Positions 43,616-52,807 of a DNA stretch of 64,000 bases are shown here, piece after piece. The notes beneath the pieces were generated by a model. That model worked only from the letters and a program-made list of their open reading frames with translations. It ran no database searches and had not been told where the DNA came from. Both the position numbers and the translations under genes were made by a program. Within the stretch, counting starts at the first letter, position 1; the number at the start of each line of letters is the position of its first letter. Origin of the DNA: JANXQG01 sp964615095 (lineage in GTDB: Bacteria; Planctomycetota; Planctomycetia; Pirellulales; Thermoguttaceae); NCBI GenBank assembly GCA_964615095.1, contig CAZTPX010000012.1, positions 44,892 through 108,891 of the forward strand. The letters run 5' to 3'.

Positions 43616-45007
43616 ATGTTTGCGTGGCTGAGAGTGGATTTGCGCCCAATGGATTGGATTTCGATGAATCAAAGCCCTGCAAAACGCCATCCCAAGCTCT
43701 TCGTTCTAGACACCAATGTCATCCTCCACGATGCCGATTGCATTCGCAACTTCGAAGAAAACGACATCGCCATCCCGATCACGGTCCTGGAAGAACTCGA
43801 CCGTTTCAAGAAGGGCCACGACGACATCCACTTCCAGGCCCGCGAGTTCCTCCGCAGTTTCGACCAACTCACCGGCGACGTGCTTTCCGAGCAGGGGGCT
43901 GCGCTGGGCGCGGGGCTAGGCTCGATCCGCGTGGTGCTGGGCGGCGAACTGGAACGGCAACTCAAGGCGGCCTTCCTCAGCGACGCGCCGGACCATCGCA
44001 TCCTCAATACGGCCCTGCTGCTGCAACGGCAGGAGGCGCACCGGCAGGTCGTGCTGGTCACGAAGGATACGAACCTGCGGTTGAAGGCCAAGGCCCTGGG
44101 CGTGACGGCCCAGGACTACACCAGCGACAAGGTGGAGAGCGTCGACACACTGTACTCCGGCAAGCGCACCGTGGAGAACATGCCCAGCGAGGCGATCGAC
44201 GCTTTCTACAACGAGAGCCACGAGGTGGCCCGCGAGAAGCTGCCGCTGGTGGTCGAGCCCAAGGCCAACGAGAATTTTATTCTCCGCAACGGCTCGAAGT
44301 CGGTGCTGGTGGCCTATCGCACGGGCAGCCACGCCTTCGTGAAAGTCAACAAGGTTTCGGCCTACGGCATCAAGCCCCGCAACGCCGAACAGTCGTTCGC
44401 CTTGAACGCCCTGTTGAACCAGGACATCAAGCTGGCGACGCTGATGGGGAAGGCCGGCTCGGGTAAGACACTGCTGGCCCTGGCGGCGGCGCTGGAGTGC
44501 CGTTCGACGTACCGGCAAATCCTCCTGGCCCGGCCGACTGTGCCGCTGAGCAATCGCGACCTGGGCTACCTGCCGGGCGACGTGGCCGCCAAGCTCGATC
44601 CCTATATGAAGCCGCTGCATGATAACCTCACGGTGATCCGCCACGAGTTGGGCGACAAGGACCCCAACGCGCAGCGGATCGGCGAAATGCTCGAGTCGGA
44701 AAAGCTGGTGATGACGCCGCTGGCCTACATCCGCGGCCGCAGCCTGCAACGCGTGTTCCTGATCGTGGACGAGGCCCAGAACCTCACGCCGCACGAGGTC
44801 AAGACCATCATCACCCGCGCCGGCGAGGGCACGAAAATGGTTTTCACGGGCGACATCCAACAAATCGACCATCCCTATCTCGATTCGCTGTCCAACGGCC
44901 TGAGCTATCTCGTCAGCCGGATGATGGGGCAAGCGATCTACGCCCACATCACGTTGGAGAAAGGCGAGCGTTCGGCCTTGGCCGACCTGGCCAGCGATCT
45001 ACTGTGA
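43616..45007 (+). CDS. PIN-domain PhoH-like ATPase
   Basis: The N-terminal PIN domain carries the acidic sites of PIN nucleases: KLFVLDTNVILHDADC, TVLEELDRFKKG and VTKDTNLRLKAKALG. The C-terminal PhoH domain has Walker A MGKAGSGKTLLALAAALECR, Walker B VFLIVDEAQNLTPHEVKTII and the sensor FTGDIQQIDHPYLDSLSNGL. Such PIN-PhoH fusions are RNA helicase/ribonucleases. Starts at 43616 or 43664 (MNQSPAKRHPKLFVLD) are both possible; the second fits the domain edge. It has no operon partner here, and repeats lie on both sides. Confidence 0.92.
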   Translation: MFAWLRVDLRPMDWISMNQSPAKRHPKLFVLDTNVILHDADCIRNFEENDIAIPITVLEELDRFKKGHDDIHFQAREFLRSFDQLTGDVLSEQGAALGAGLGSIRVVLGGELERQLKAAFLSDAPDHRILNTALLLQRQEAHRQVVLVTKDTNLRLKAKALGVTAQDYTSDKVESVDTLYSGKRTVENMPSEAIDAFYNESHEVAREKLPLVVEPKANENFILRNGSKSVLVAYRTGSHAFVKVNKVSAYGIKPRNAEQSFALNALLNQDIKLATLMGKAGSGKTLLALAAALECRSTYRQILLARPTVPLSNRDLGYLPGDVAAKLDPYMKPLHDNLTVIRHELGDKDPNAQRIGEMLESEKLVMTPLAYIRGRSLQRVFLIVDEAQNLTPHEVKTIITRAGEGTKMVFTGDIQQIDHPYLDSLSNGLSYLVSRMMGQAIYAHITLEKGERSALADLASDLL

Positions 45008-45087
45008 GGAACGCCCTCCGCGGCGTTCCACTTTCTGAAGCTGGTAGGATGGGACCACCAGTTCGCAACTCCCGTTTTGAGCCTTTG

Positions 45088-45220
45088 TCATTTCCTATTT
45101 GAATTTGTTTCGTATTTCGACATTCGTGTTTCGGATTTATTTCTCTAGGGTGGGCCGGCGCTCGCTGCGCGAGCAGGCCCCACCCTACCACTGGAACGGC
45201 ACGGAGTCCGTTCCCTACAG
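45088..45220. repeat. Mosaic of three repeat families downstream of phoH
   Basis: Three unrelated families lie end to end: an AT-rich TTGAATTTGTTTCG unit (45095-45141), a GGGTGGGCC...CCCACCCTACC hairpin (45149-45189), and a single 28-base arm identical to the pheT repeat arms (45193-45220). The last ends four bases before the stop of the DUF2156 gene. The region is a landing site for repeats. Confidence 0.8.
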
Positions 45221-45223
45221 ACA

Positions 45224-46429
45224 TTACTCCCCCACCGGCGCGATCAGCGAGGCCCGCGAGGCCCGTTTTCTCCAGCGATCCAGGATCAGGCCCAGCAGGC
45301 GGCGGGGATTGAGCTGCATCACGCCCAGCAGGCGGATGAAGGCCACGGCCGTGCCCAGTGTCATCCGCGGCCGTACGCACAGATAGCGATCTTCGAAACG
45401 GGGCCGGAAACGGGTCTTGAAGTGATAGGCCCCCGCCGTTTCGAAGGCGGGAACGAAACGCCCCGTGCCGATCGCCAGCCCCCAACGCACAAGCGCGCTG
45501 TCGTGCGGTTGCGGCTGGCGGCAATGCAACCCCGGCAGCAGGCAGAGCGAAACGCGCAGCGCGCCTTCCTCCCGGAACTGCCGCATGGCCTGGTGCATGA
45601 TGAAGGCCGTCGTGCCGCGGACGGCATCCGGGCGCTGGCGGCAGGTTTCAATGACCCAAGTTTGCCCGCCGCAAGGATTGCAGGCGATAAAGCCCTCGAT
45701 GCGGCCGCGGTCGCGGTTGCGGGCGATAAGAAGCCGCTTCTGCCCCAGCCGGCAGGGATCGAAGCTCCCTTGCAGAAAGGGCATTTCGCGGGATTGCGGC
45801 TTGCCGGCAAGGAACATGCGCGAGACCAGCAGCAACTCGTCCATCAGCCGCGCCCACTGGGCCGCGGAGAAGTCTTCCGGGCGGCATTCCAGGAAATCCA
45901 ACCCGTGTCGGCGGCAGAAGTTCGTCTGCCGGCGGACCCATTCATAACGCTTGCCGGACCAGGTGCATAGGGGTAGATCGACGATGGCCTCCTCGCCCCA
46001 TTTGGTGGCCTGAAACCCGCACTGGCGAAACAGCGGCAATTGGTCTTCGCAGACGTTGAAGAAGGTCGGTGCGCAGCCCTGCTCGGCGGCATAGCCGAGG
46101 AACTGTTGCAAGAGATCCTGGCGATGAGCGGGTGGCGCGAGCAGGCCGCCGCTCGAGAACAGGTAGCGGCCCTGGCGGGCGACCGCAATCAGGCCTCGGC
46201 GCCCGGCCGACCAAAAGTATTCCCAACCGGGCTCCGTAACCAGATAGGCATCGTAGGCCTGTCCGAAATGCGCGGCATAGACACCCGCGAGCGCCGCATC
46301 GCCGGGCAGCGGCCGCCGAAGGGACGGCGCACGTGTCGCCTCCGCCGCGAGAAGCGGTCCGCGGTCGATGATCGTCATTGGCGAAGAGAGCACGGTCATA
46401 GTTGCAGGCACCACTTGCAGGAGACGCAC
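45224..46429 (-). CDS. DUF2156/phosphatidylglycerol lysyltransferase-like (GNAT-fold) protein
   Basis: The 401-residue soluble protein resembles the C-terminal aminoacyltransferase part of MprF: GCAPTFFNVCEDQLPLFRQC, then GFQATKWGEEAIVDLPLCTW and SGKRYEWVRRQTNFCRRHGL. Later RGTTAFIMHQAMRQFREEGA matches the second GNAT half. The flippase membrane domain of MprF is missing. It may transfer an amino acid to a lipid or to a cell-surface polymer. The start is ambiguous among a GTG at 46429 and ATGs at 46399 and 46378, none with a clear ribosome site. Confidence 0.75.
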   Translation of the reverse strand: MRLLQVVPATMTVLSSPMTIIDRGPLLAAEATRAPSLRRPLPGDAALAGVYAAHFGQAYDAYLVTEPGWEYFWSAGRRGLIAVARQGRYLFSSGGLLAPPAHRQDLLQQFLGYAAEQGCAPTFFNVCEDQLPLFRQCGFQATKWGEEAIVDLPLCTWSGKRYEWVRRQTNFCRRHGLDFLECRPEDFSAAQWARLMDELLLVSRMFLAGKPQSREMPFLQGSFDPCRLGQKRLLIARNRDRGRIEGFIACNPCGGQTWVIETCRQRPDAVRGTTAFIMHQAMRQFREEGALRVSLCLLPGLHCRQPQPHDSALVRWGLAIGTGRFVPAFETAGAYHFKTRFRPRFEDRYLCVRPRMTLGTAVAFIRLLGVMQLNPRRLLGLILDRWRKRASRASLIAPVGE

Positions 46430-46703
46430 CCGGCGACGACGACCGCAGCCTACAGTTCGTCGAGGATAAACGACCCTCTATGATGACGCCTTCTTTGGCC
46501 GCCGTCAACGGCAATTCCAGGCACCGGCCGATTTTGGCACGTTTTCGTGGGGAAAACGCGGGAAAAACGGCACGAATTCGGTTTGCGTCCAAGGCAGAAA
46601 TCGCGTAAATTAGACTCTAATCATGCGACCTGCGCGGCGGTCTATTCGGCTCGAAGATGAGCCGGGCCGTCGCACCGAAACCAACCACGGAGTATCGAGG
46701 AGC

Positions 46704-47774
46704 ATGGACGCTCGTCTGATTCGCCCCGCCCTGCTGGTAGCGTTGTTGTCGGTCTCGATGGGCGCGAGTCATCGCAGCGCCAACTTCATCGTCGAGACCG
46801 CCGATCCCCAAATGGCCGCCCGCATTGCCGCGACGGCCGAGCAATTCCGCCACGATCTGGCCATCGAGTGGCTGGGGCAGACGATGCCCGACTGGGCACA
46901 ACCCTGCATGATGACGGTACAAGTTGCGCCCAACCTGGGCGCGGGCGGGGCCACGACCTTCGTCTTCGACAACGGCGAGGTGTTCGGCTGGCGAATGACG
47001 ATCCAAGGCTCGGCCGAGCGCGTGCTGGATTCGGTGGTGCCGCACGAAGTCACGCACATGATTTTCGCCAGCTACTTCCGCCGTCCCTTGCCGCGCTGGG
47101 CCGACGAGGGCGGCGCCACCAGCGTCGAGCACATCAGCGAGAAACAGAAGCACCGGCAAATGCTCGTGCAGTTCCTTCACAATAATCGCGGCATCGCCTT
47201 CAGCCAGATGTTCGCCATGACGGAATACCCGCAAGACGTCATGCCGCTTTACGCGCAGGGCTACTCGCTGGCCGAGTTCCTCATCTATCACGGCGGGCGG
47301 CGGAAGTTCGTTGCCTTCTTGGCCGACGGCATGCGCGACGGGCAGTGGTCGTCGGCCGTTGCGCGGAACTACAACATAAGCGATCTGTCGGCGCTGCAGA
47401 ACAAGTGGGTGGCGTGGGTTGGCCAGGGCTTTCCCGCGCCGCCGCCGGAGCCTGCCGCACCGCCGGCGACAGTCACGCCGGTAGCGGTCGCCAACGCCCG
47501 TCCTCTGCGGCCGGAACCGAACCTGATCTATCACGTCCCGGACAAGGGTGCGGCCTCGTCGTCGCCGCCGGCCAGCGGCACGCAGACGCTGGCCCGGCCC
47601 GAAAGCACAGCGCCGGTATCTTCGCCGCAGACGCTTCCGCCGCAGGGTTGGCGCACCGCCAGCGGGGCGCCCGCCGAGAACGGGCAATCTTCCGCAGCGA
47701 CCACCGCGCAGGTCGCTCGCCCGCCGACGATGGAACCCTCGCGGCAGGTGATCCTGGAATGGCAGCAGCATTAG
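46704..47774 (+). CDS. Secreted gluzincin-type metallopeptidase-like protein (Peptidase_MA-like)
   Basis: The ATG at 46704 begins a signal peptide (RLIRPALLVALLSVSMGASH), giving a 356-residue secreted protein; a longer frame starts at 46623. The zinc site is HEVTH (VPHEVTHMIFASYFRRPLPR), followed by WADEGGATSVEH, whose Glu is the expected third ligand in gluzincins. The C-terminal 110 residues are Pro/Ala/Ser-rich and look disordered (PPPEPAAPPATVTPVAVANA). Substrate is unknown; a cell-surface protease is the natural reading. Confidence 0.75.
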   Translation: MDARLIRPALLVALLSVSMGASHRSANFIVETADPQMAARIAATAEQFRHDLAIEWLGQTMPDWAQPCMMTVQVAPNLGAGGATTFVFDNGEVFGWRMTIQGSAERVLDSVVPHEVTHMIFASYFRRPLPRWADEGGATSVEHISEKQKHRQMLVQFLHNNRGIAFSQMFAMTEYPQDVMPLYAQGYSLAEFLIYHGGRRKFVAFLADGMRDGQWSSAVARNYNISDLSALQNKWVAWVGQGFPAPPPEPAAPPATVTPVAVANARPLRPEPNLIYHVPDKGAASSSPPASGTQTLARPESTAPVSSPQTLPPQGWRTASGAPAENGQSSAATTAQVARPPTMEPSRQVILEWQQH

Positions 47775-48786
47775 GCAAAAAACGTAAATCTGCATCCGGC
47801 ACGTTCGCAGCGTCTCTTCAATGACTTTCTCGAAGGCCAGAGAGTCGTGATGCTGCTCGAACTGCGTACTGCGCAGAGACAAAGGGGTCGGGTGTCATTT
47901 TAACGGCGATACGACTCCCGACACCTTTATCCCGACACATGAGAGATTCTAGCCCGATACCGTTCGATTTGAGCGACGAGCAATTTGCCAACGAAACGCG
48001 CCTTGCCTGGACTGGTTTGTGATACTTCATCGCTCCAGTATCTCTATTTCTGCTGGAAGTGCAACGAGCGATTGGGCTTACGACGTAAATTCGCGCCGCG
48101 CACGAATGGTGGCGAGATTTCTTGCGTATTATGTGGGTATAAAGCGCGCTGAAGAAGGTTCAGCCACACCTGAATACTCTGCGCGCGCATTTGTTCTTTG
48201 ACAATTTAACCAGCCCCCGGTGTAGCGAACCGGGGGCCATAATAACGCGCGGCGCCGACTTGCGCAGGTCGGCGCCCGCACTGGCGGCTGCGCGGAAACG
48301 GTGACGCGTGGGTCTCGTGCCTCGACCCACCCTACGCCCGCGCAACGGTCGCGAACGGCCCCACTAGCCTTGACAGCAATTAATTATTTTTATGACTCTG
48401 CACTTAATTAACTTCGAGAAAGTGTCGCGTGCCCGACCCCTATATACTGTACGCATGACCATATGGCCAGAAAAGTGGCTAGGAAGTGGCTAGGTTGGCT
48501 ACAAAAGTGGCTAGGAAATGGGCCAAAGTGGCTAGGTATTGTCTAGGTATTTCGGCTATCGCAAGACTATCGTTAGAGTGTCAAGCGATCGAGTTCCCGC
48601 AGTTTCCGCTATGCGAGCAACACCTTTAGCGAAAGCAGAATGCACATATGGACGTACAAAACCGCCTCAGAAACGCCAAAAGGCCCTTTGTTTTGATGTG
48701 GTCACACCATTGCCTGACTCTATTGGGCGGTTGGGCCGCCGGCCCAAGACGGGGAAAACGCAGCGGGGAGCACTTTTTTCTGACAC
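47775..48786. other. 1-kb gene-poor region with hairpins and phased repeats
   Basis: No supported gene lies here. The region holds an imperfect hairpin around GTCGGGTGTCATTTTAACGG...CCCGACACC (47889-47936), the hairpin GGCGCCGACTTGCGCAGGTCGGCGCC near 48252-48277 and, at 48473-48536, four helically phased direct repeats. Its base composition is more AT-rich than nearby genes (for example AATTAATTATTTTTATG near 48380). It may be a decayed mobile segment. Small open frames are present but lack ribosome sites or family similarity. Confidence 0.6.
48473..48536. repeat. Four phased direct repeats AAGTGGCTAGG
   Basis: Exact copies of AAGTGGCTAGG start at 48473, 48484, 48505 and 48526, spacings of 11, 21 and 21 bases, so all face the same side of the helix. 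A partial TTGTCTAGGTA follows at 48539. The nearest downstream gene on either strand is cdsA, which converges towards the array. A protein-binding array or iteron-like array is possible. Confidence 0.75.
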
Positions 48787-49788
48787 TCACTCCCAGGGCT
48801 GTTTTATGCCCTGCATCTTCAGCCAGTAGAGCGTGAAGTGGAAGAAGATGGGCGCGGCGAAACAAAGGGAATCGATGCGGTCCAACAGTCCGCCGTGCCC
48901 CGCCACCAGCGTGCCGTAGTCGCGGACGCCGCGGTCGCGCTTGATCGCCGATAGCGTCAGGCCGCCGGCAAATCCCATCACGGAAATCACCAGCGACATG
49001 GCCGCCGCCATCCACCAGTTGGCCCCTTGAAACGGCGTCGCCCACCACAACACTCCGCCAATCAAGGTCACGCTGGCCGAACCGCCCAAGAGGCCCTCCC
49101 AAGTCTTCGTGGGATTGATTGTGGGCACAATTACGTGCCGGCTGGGGATCTGTGCCCAGGCGTATTGCAAGGCGTCGCTGAGCTGCACCATGAGCACGAA
49201 GAAGAACAGCAGCCGGGTGTTTGCCCCGGAACTAAGGGTCGCCCCGGGGTCCTTTTCGAGCTGCAGCGTCAAGAGGGCCGGGGCATAGCTCAGGCAGTAC
49301 ACGCAGATCAGCAACCCCGCCTCGATCTTCGCCGTCCGTTCCAGGAAACGCTTGGAATCGCCCACCGCGGCGATCAGCCCCGGAATGATCAGAAAGGCAT
49401 AGACGGGGATCATGATGCTGTAGAGCGGATATTTCTGCATGCCCACCAGCACGAACTGCAGTGGCGTGATGACGAAGAAGACCAAGAACAGCGTACGGTG
49501 GTCGCCGGGCCGCGTGGGCGTGAGTGTGATGAACTCGCGGAGCGCCCACCAAGCGCCCACGCCGCAGAGAAAGACCGTGGCCGCCTGGCCGAACAAGAAG
49601 GCGAAGGCCAGGATCGAACAGAGTACCCACCAGGCATACACGCGCATGCGGAAGGTCTCCAGCACGGCTGTGTTCAGGCCGCTGTCGTTGCGGCTGCGGA
49701 GGGCGCGGATGATCACCGTCGCCGCGGCCAGCAAAACCAGCACGCCCACAACCAGTCCCAAGGTTCTCGGTTCGTAGAGCGCCGACAT
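48787..49788 (-). CDS. cdsA: Phosphatidate cytidylyltransferase
   Basis: CdsA makes CDP-diacylglycerol for phospholipid synthesis. The 333-residue membrane protein has about eight TM helices (LGLVVGVLVLLAAATVII; TLFLVFFVITPLQFVLVGMQ). The family signature is at the end: SAIKRDRGVRDYGTLVAGHG followed by GLLDRIDSLCFAAPIFFH. Length is normal for the larger bacterial form. It starts 11 bases after plsC ends, so the two phospholipid genes form an operon. Confidence 0.93.
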   Translation of the reverse strand: MSALYEPRTLGLVVGVLVLLAAATVIIRALRSRNDSGLNTAVLETFRMRVYAWWVLCSILAFAFLFGQAATVFLCGVGAWWALREFITLTPTRPGDHRTLFLVFFVITPLQFVLVGMQKYPLYSIMIPVYAFLIIPGLIAAVGDSKRFLERTAKIEAGLLICVYCLSYAPALLTLQLEKDPGATLSSGANTRLLFFFVLMVQLSDALQYAWAQIPSRHVIVPTINPTKTWEGLLGGSASVTLIGGVLWWATPFQGANWWMAAAMSLVISVMGFAGGLTLSAIKRDRGVRDYGTLVAGHGGLLDRIDSLCFAAPIFFHFTLYWLKMQGIKQPWE

Positions 49789-49799
49789 CAGTTTCTTCC

Positions 49800-50417
49800 C
49801 TAAAGTTCCTTCAGTCGCCGCACTGCGCTCCGCGCCCGGCTCAAAAACAAGTCCTTCGATTCACCCGACTCCAGCCACATCGGGGGACCGAAGGTGATGC
49901 TGCTCAACAAAGGCACGGGTAGGAACTTGCCCCGCGGCAAGATCCGATTCATGTTGTCGATGTACACGGGGATCAACTCCAGGTCGGGCCGCTTCTTGCT
50001 GAGATAATACAGGCCGCTCTTGAACTCGCCGATTTCCTGCCCGTCGCCGCGCCCGCCTTCGGGAAAAACGATCAGCGAATAGCGCTGGCCCATTTCGCGG
50101 ATCATCACGTCCACCGGGCTCTGGTGGACCTTGATTTCCGTGCGGTCGATCAACATGGCGTTGAAGACCTGGGTCGCCAGGTAATGGCGGATGCGTCCCT
50201 TGATCCAATAGTCCTTGGCAGCCACGGGCCGGGTCAATTCCCGCACGTTGGCCGGCAAGGCCGACCAGAGGACGATGGCGTCCAGGTGGCTGGTATGATT
50301 GGCAAAGTACACGCGCTGGCAGGTATCGGGCTGTGAATCGAGCCACCGCGCGCTGGCGCCGCTGAGGAATTGGGCCGTCAGGGCCAGTACGCTCCTCATC
50401 AAGGAAACTTTGTCCAT
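49800..50417 (-). CDS. plsC: 1-acyl-sn-glycerol-3-phosphate acyltransferase
   Basis: PlsC acylates lysophosphatidic acid to phosphatidic acid, the substrate of CdsA encoded next. The 205-residue protein starting MDKVSLMRSVLALTAQFLSG has the catalytic NHTSHLD (ANHTSHLDAIVLWSALP) and the glycerophosphate-binding block VFPEGGRGDGQEIGEFKSGL. The frame is open to 50537, but the upstream residues lack family character. No clear ribosome site was found at 50417. Confidence 0.88.
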   Translation of the reverse strand: MDKVSLMRSVLALTAQFLSGASARWLDSQPDTCQRVYFANHTSHLDAIVLWSALPANVRELTRPVAAKDYWIKGRIRHYLATQVFNAMLIDRTEIKVHQSPVDVMIREMGQRYSLIVFPEGGRGDGQEIGEFKSGLYYLSKKRPDLELIPVYIDNMNRILPRGKFLPVPLLSSITFGPPMWLESGESKDLFLSRARSAVRRLKEL

Positions 50418-50580
50418 GTTCCGCGCTAGTCGATCTGTGGCGGGACATTCGCCACGCCGAATCCTCGCAGGAAAGCACGCTGCTGCGAAAAACAAACTAT
50501 TATCGTAACCTGCCGAGGGCCGCAAGCCAAGCCCCAAACGTCAGCGGGGATATTTCTATTGGTTGACAACACCCCAAACG

Positions 50581-51804
50581 TCAGCGGGTTTGCAGTCTGC
50601 CGGTCGCATCGGCGCCTGCCATACCAACAGGGGGGAATGGCCTTTTCCGCGCACGGATCGCCACTTTTTGTTGATAAATACCTTCGATCATGTCCTCGTA
50701 CCCGGCGACCATCCGCTGGACTGAGGCATGTTCCACGACGTGCTGCCGCCCGGCGCGACCGAAAGTCGCCGCCCGCGAGCGGTCTCGCAGCAGTTCGATC
50801 AGCCGGGCGGCCAGTTCCTCTTCGCTGCCCGGTGTAATCAGGTAACCGTTGCGGCCGTCTTGCACGGTTTTGTCGACTGAGCCAACGCGTGTGGCCACGA
50901 CCGGTTTCTCGGCGGCCATGGCCTCCAGGATCGACACGGGGTTGGCCTCGACGTACGAGCTTAGGGCCAGGACGTCGATCAGCGAGAGCACTTCCGGCAC
51001 GTCGTCCCGCGTACCCAGGAAACAGGCTGCGTCGCGCAGAGAGAGCGAATCGGCGAGGGCTTCCATCTCGCCGCGTTGCGGGCCGTCGCCCACGATCAGG
51101 AAGCGTGCGGCGGGCAGCGCGTGCCGCACCCGTGCGGCAGCCCGCAGGAACAGGGCATGGTTCTTTTCCGGGCGGAGCGCGGCCACGATGCCGACTACGG
51201 GCGCGCCGACGGCCAGGCCGAGTTCCCGCCGTAGCGTCTCGTGGGGCGGACGCGAGCGGAAACGCTCGACGTCGACGCCGTTAGGAATCACGCGGATCTT
51301 CGCCGCCGTACAGCCTTCGTGCGCCGCCAGGTAGCGGCCATGCGGTTCAGCCACGGCCACAAAGGCGTCGGTGATGGGGGCCAGCAGGCGGTTGGCAAAC
51401 TGCACACGGTCGGGCCAGCCGGTCGAGTGCAAGGCCGCGGCGATCACCGGCACGCCAGCCAGGCGGGCGGCCAGCCGCCCCCAGAACATCTTGTCGCCGG
51501 CGCCGACGGTGACGACCGCGTCGGTCCGTCGCATCAGCTTCGTCAAGCGCCAGAGCACGCGTATGTCGCTCTTGCGGGCCAAGAGCCCATGCTGTACGGG
51601 GACCTCCGCCGCTAGCGTTTCGCCCAGGGGACCCGGACCCTTGAGGCAACACAGCTCGGGCAGGAAGCGTTCGCGGTCCATGCGGCGAATCAGGTCGACC
51701 AACAGCGTCTCAGCCCCGCCCACGGGCATGCTCGTGATGACGAACATCACACGCAGGGGACCGCGGTCGCGGATGTCGGCCAAGGGTCTACGATGGAACA
51801 ACAC
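50581..51804 (-). CDS. Family 4-type glycosyltransferase (GT-B), EPS-associated
   Basis: This retaining glycosyltransferase (407 residues) adds a sugar from a nucleotide donor to the lipid-linked EPS unit. The N-terminal Rossmann opening is LRVMFVITSMPVGGAETLLV. The donor domain reads IRVIPNGVDVERFRSRPP, VVGIVAALRPEKNHALFLRA, ARFLIVGDGPQRGEMEALAD and the E-x7-E motif region EANPVSILEAMAAEKPVVAT. The GTG start at 51804 overlaps the deacetylase gene by 17 bases, so the two are co-expressed. Confidence 0.9.
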   Translation of the reverse strand: MLFHRRPLADIRDRGPLRVMFVITSMPVGGAETLLVDLIRRMDRERFLPELCCLKGPGPLGETLAAEVPVQHGLLARKSDIRVLWRLTKLMRRTDAVVTVGAGDKMFWGRLAARLAGVPVIAAALHSTGWPDRVQFANRLLAPITDAFVAVAEPHGRYLAAHEGCTAAKIRVIPNGVDVERFRSRPPHETLRRELGLAVGAPVVGIVAALRPEKNHALFLRAAARVRHALPAARFLIVGDGPQRGEMEALADSLSLRDAACFLGTRDDVPEVLSLIDVLALSSYVEANPVSILEAMAAEKPVVATRVGSVDKTVQDGRNGYLITPGSEEELAARLIELLRDRSRAATFGRAGRQHVVEHASVQRMVAGYEDMIEGIYQQKVAIRARKRPFPPVGMAGADATGRLQTR

Positions 51805-52687
51805 GGGAGGCCCCCTCGTTTGGCGCGTCGATCGGTGGAAATTCGATGCGTTCTTCCGTCCATTGGTACTCGAACCGCCGCGTATGGATCTTACGGGGGT
51901 CGGCTGTGAGCCAGTTCTTCAAGCGTAGCATTTCGCAGACTGCCGGGATGCGATGCATGTGAAAAGGATCGTCGCCGGGGTAGTTGTAGCCGCCATAGGC
52001 CGAACAGACGCCTTCATAACCACACTGCCGGGCCAGGGAAAATGCCCGGCAACTCAGGTTGTCGTACAGCCCGAAAGGGAAGGAGAAATAGCGGATCGGC
52101 CGGCCCAGCGCCGCGCGCAGATCCTGTCGGGCGACGACCAGCTCGCGGTGCAGTGCCGCAGGGTCGGTCAACTTGCCAAGATCGGCGTGGCTGTAGGTGT
52201 GTGCCCCGATTTCGATGCCGGCAGCGGCCATCGCCCGCAGTTCTTCCAGCGAGTTGGGGACCAGGCTCGCTCCGCACTGCAAATCGTGATCGAAGAGCCG
52301 ATGTTCCAGGACGTTCGACGCGGTGACGAAGTAGGTGCAGGGGATGTGCTGTTTGACCAGCCAGGGAATGGCGGTCTGGCAGTTGTCGGAATAGCCGTCG
52401 TCGAAAGTGATGTGCAGAGCCGGCCAATCGTTGACCCCACTCCGCAGCCTCCGCTGCACCTCTTGCATGGAAATCAACTCGAAGTTCCGCCGCAGCCAGC
52501 CGATCTGATCGACGAATGCCTGGTTGGGCATCGTGCAATTCGTGGCGGCGTCGTCGGCGATGCGGTGATAATACAGTATCATGATCGGCATCCGCCGCTG
52601 GGCCGCCAGCTTACGATAGATCCACCATCGCGCCGGCTTGGACGCGTGATAGTAGACGCTCAATAGCAACCATTTCCAGGGTGACAT
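51788..52687 (-). CDS. Polysaccharide deacetylase (NodB homology, CE4)
   Basis: The 299-residue protein has the NodB-fold motifs: motif 1 ALHITFDDGYSDNCQTAIPW, with the base and metal-binding Asp, and motif 2 IEIGAHTYSHADLGKL, with the two His ligands. YFSFPFGLYDNLSCRAFSLA follows as motif 3. The product probably N-deacetylates a sugar of the EPS. There is a basic N terminus with a weak membrane segment (WKWLLLSVYYHASKPARWWI). It overlaps the glycosyltransferase gene downstream. Confidence 0.9.
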   Translation of the reverse strand: MSPWKWLLLSVYYHASKPARWWIYRKLAAQRRMPIMILYYHRIADDAATNCTMPNQAFVDQIGWLRRNFELISMQEVQRRLRSGVNDWPALHITFDDGYSDNCQTAIPWLVKQHIPCTYFVTASNVLEHRLFDHDLQCGASLVPNSLEELRAMAAAGIEIGAHTYSHADLGKLTDPAALHRELVVARQDLRAALGRPIRYFSFPFGLYDNLSCRAFSLARQCGYEGVCSAYGGYNYPGDDPFHMHRIPAVCEMLRLKNWLTADPRKIHTRRFEYQWTEERIEFPPIDAPNEGASRVVPS

Positions 52688-52775
52688 AGCGGGGAGAAGA
52701 AGTTAGTGCTTAGTGCTTAGAACTTAGGATTTGGGTCTTCGGTTTCAGATCTTGGCTCATAGAATGGTAGGTCAC

Positions 52776-52795
52776 AGTACCGAGTACTGAGTACT
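52776..52795. repeat. AGTACT-type repeat
   Basis: AGTACCGAGTACTGAGTACT is a variant of the 20-base repeats at 35305-35324 and 32380-32399. It lies between the acetyltransferase and deacetylase genes, next to TTAGTGCTTAGTGCTTAG tandem text at 52705-52722. It may act as a weak hairpin. Confidence 0.6.
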
Positions 52796-52807
52796 AAGAC
52801 CTCCTCA

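Noticed and set aside
48473..48536. Direct repeats as a plasmid-type replication origin
   Set aside because: No replication initiator gene or DnaA box cluster is adjacent; the region lies between housekeeping genes.
48539..48829. Open frame of 96 codons upstream of cdsA
   Set aside because: Starts with TTG, has no ribosome site and overlaps the 3' end of cdsA on the other strand.
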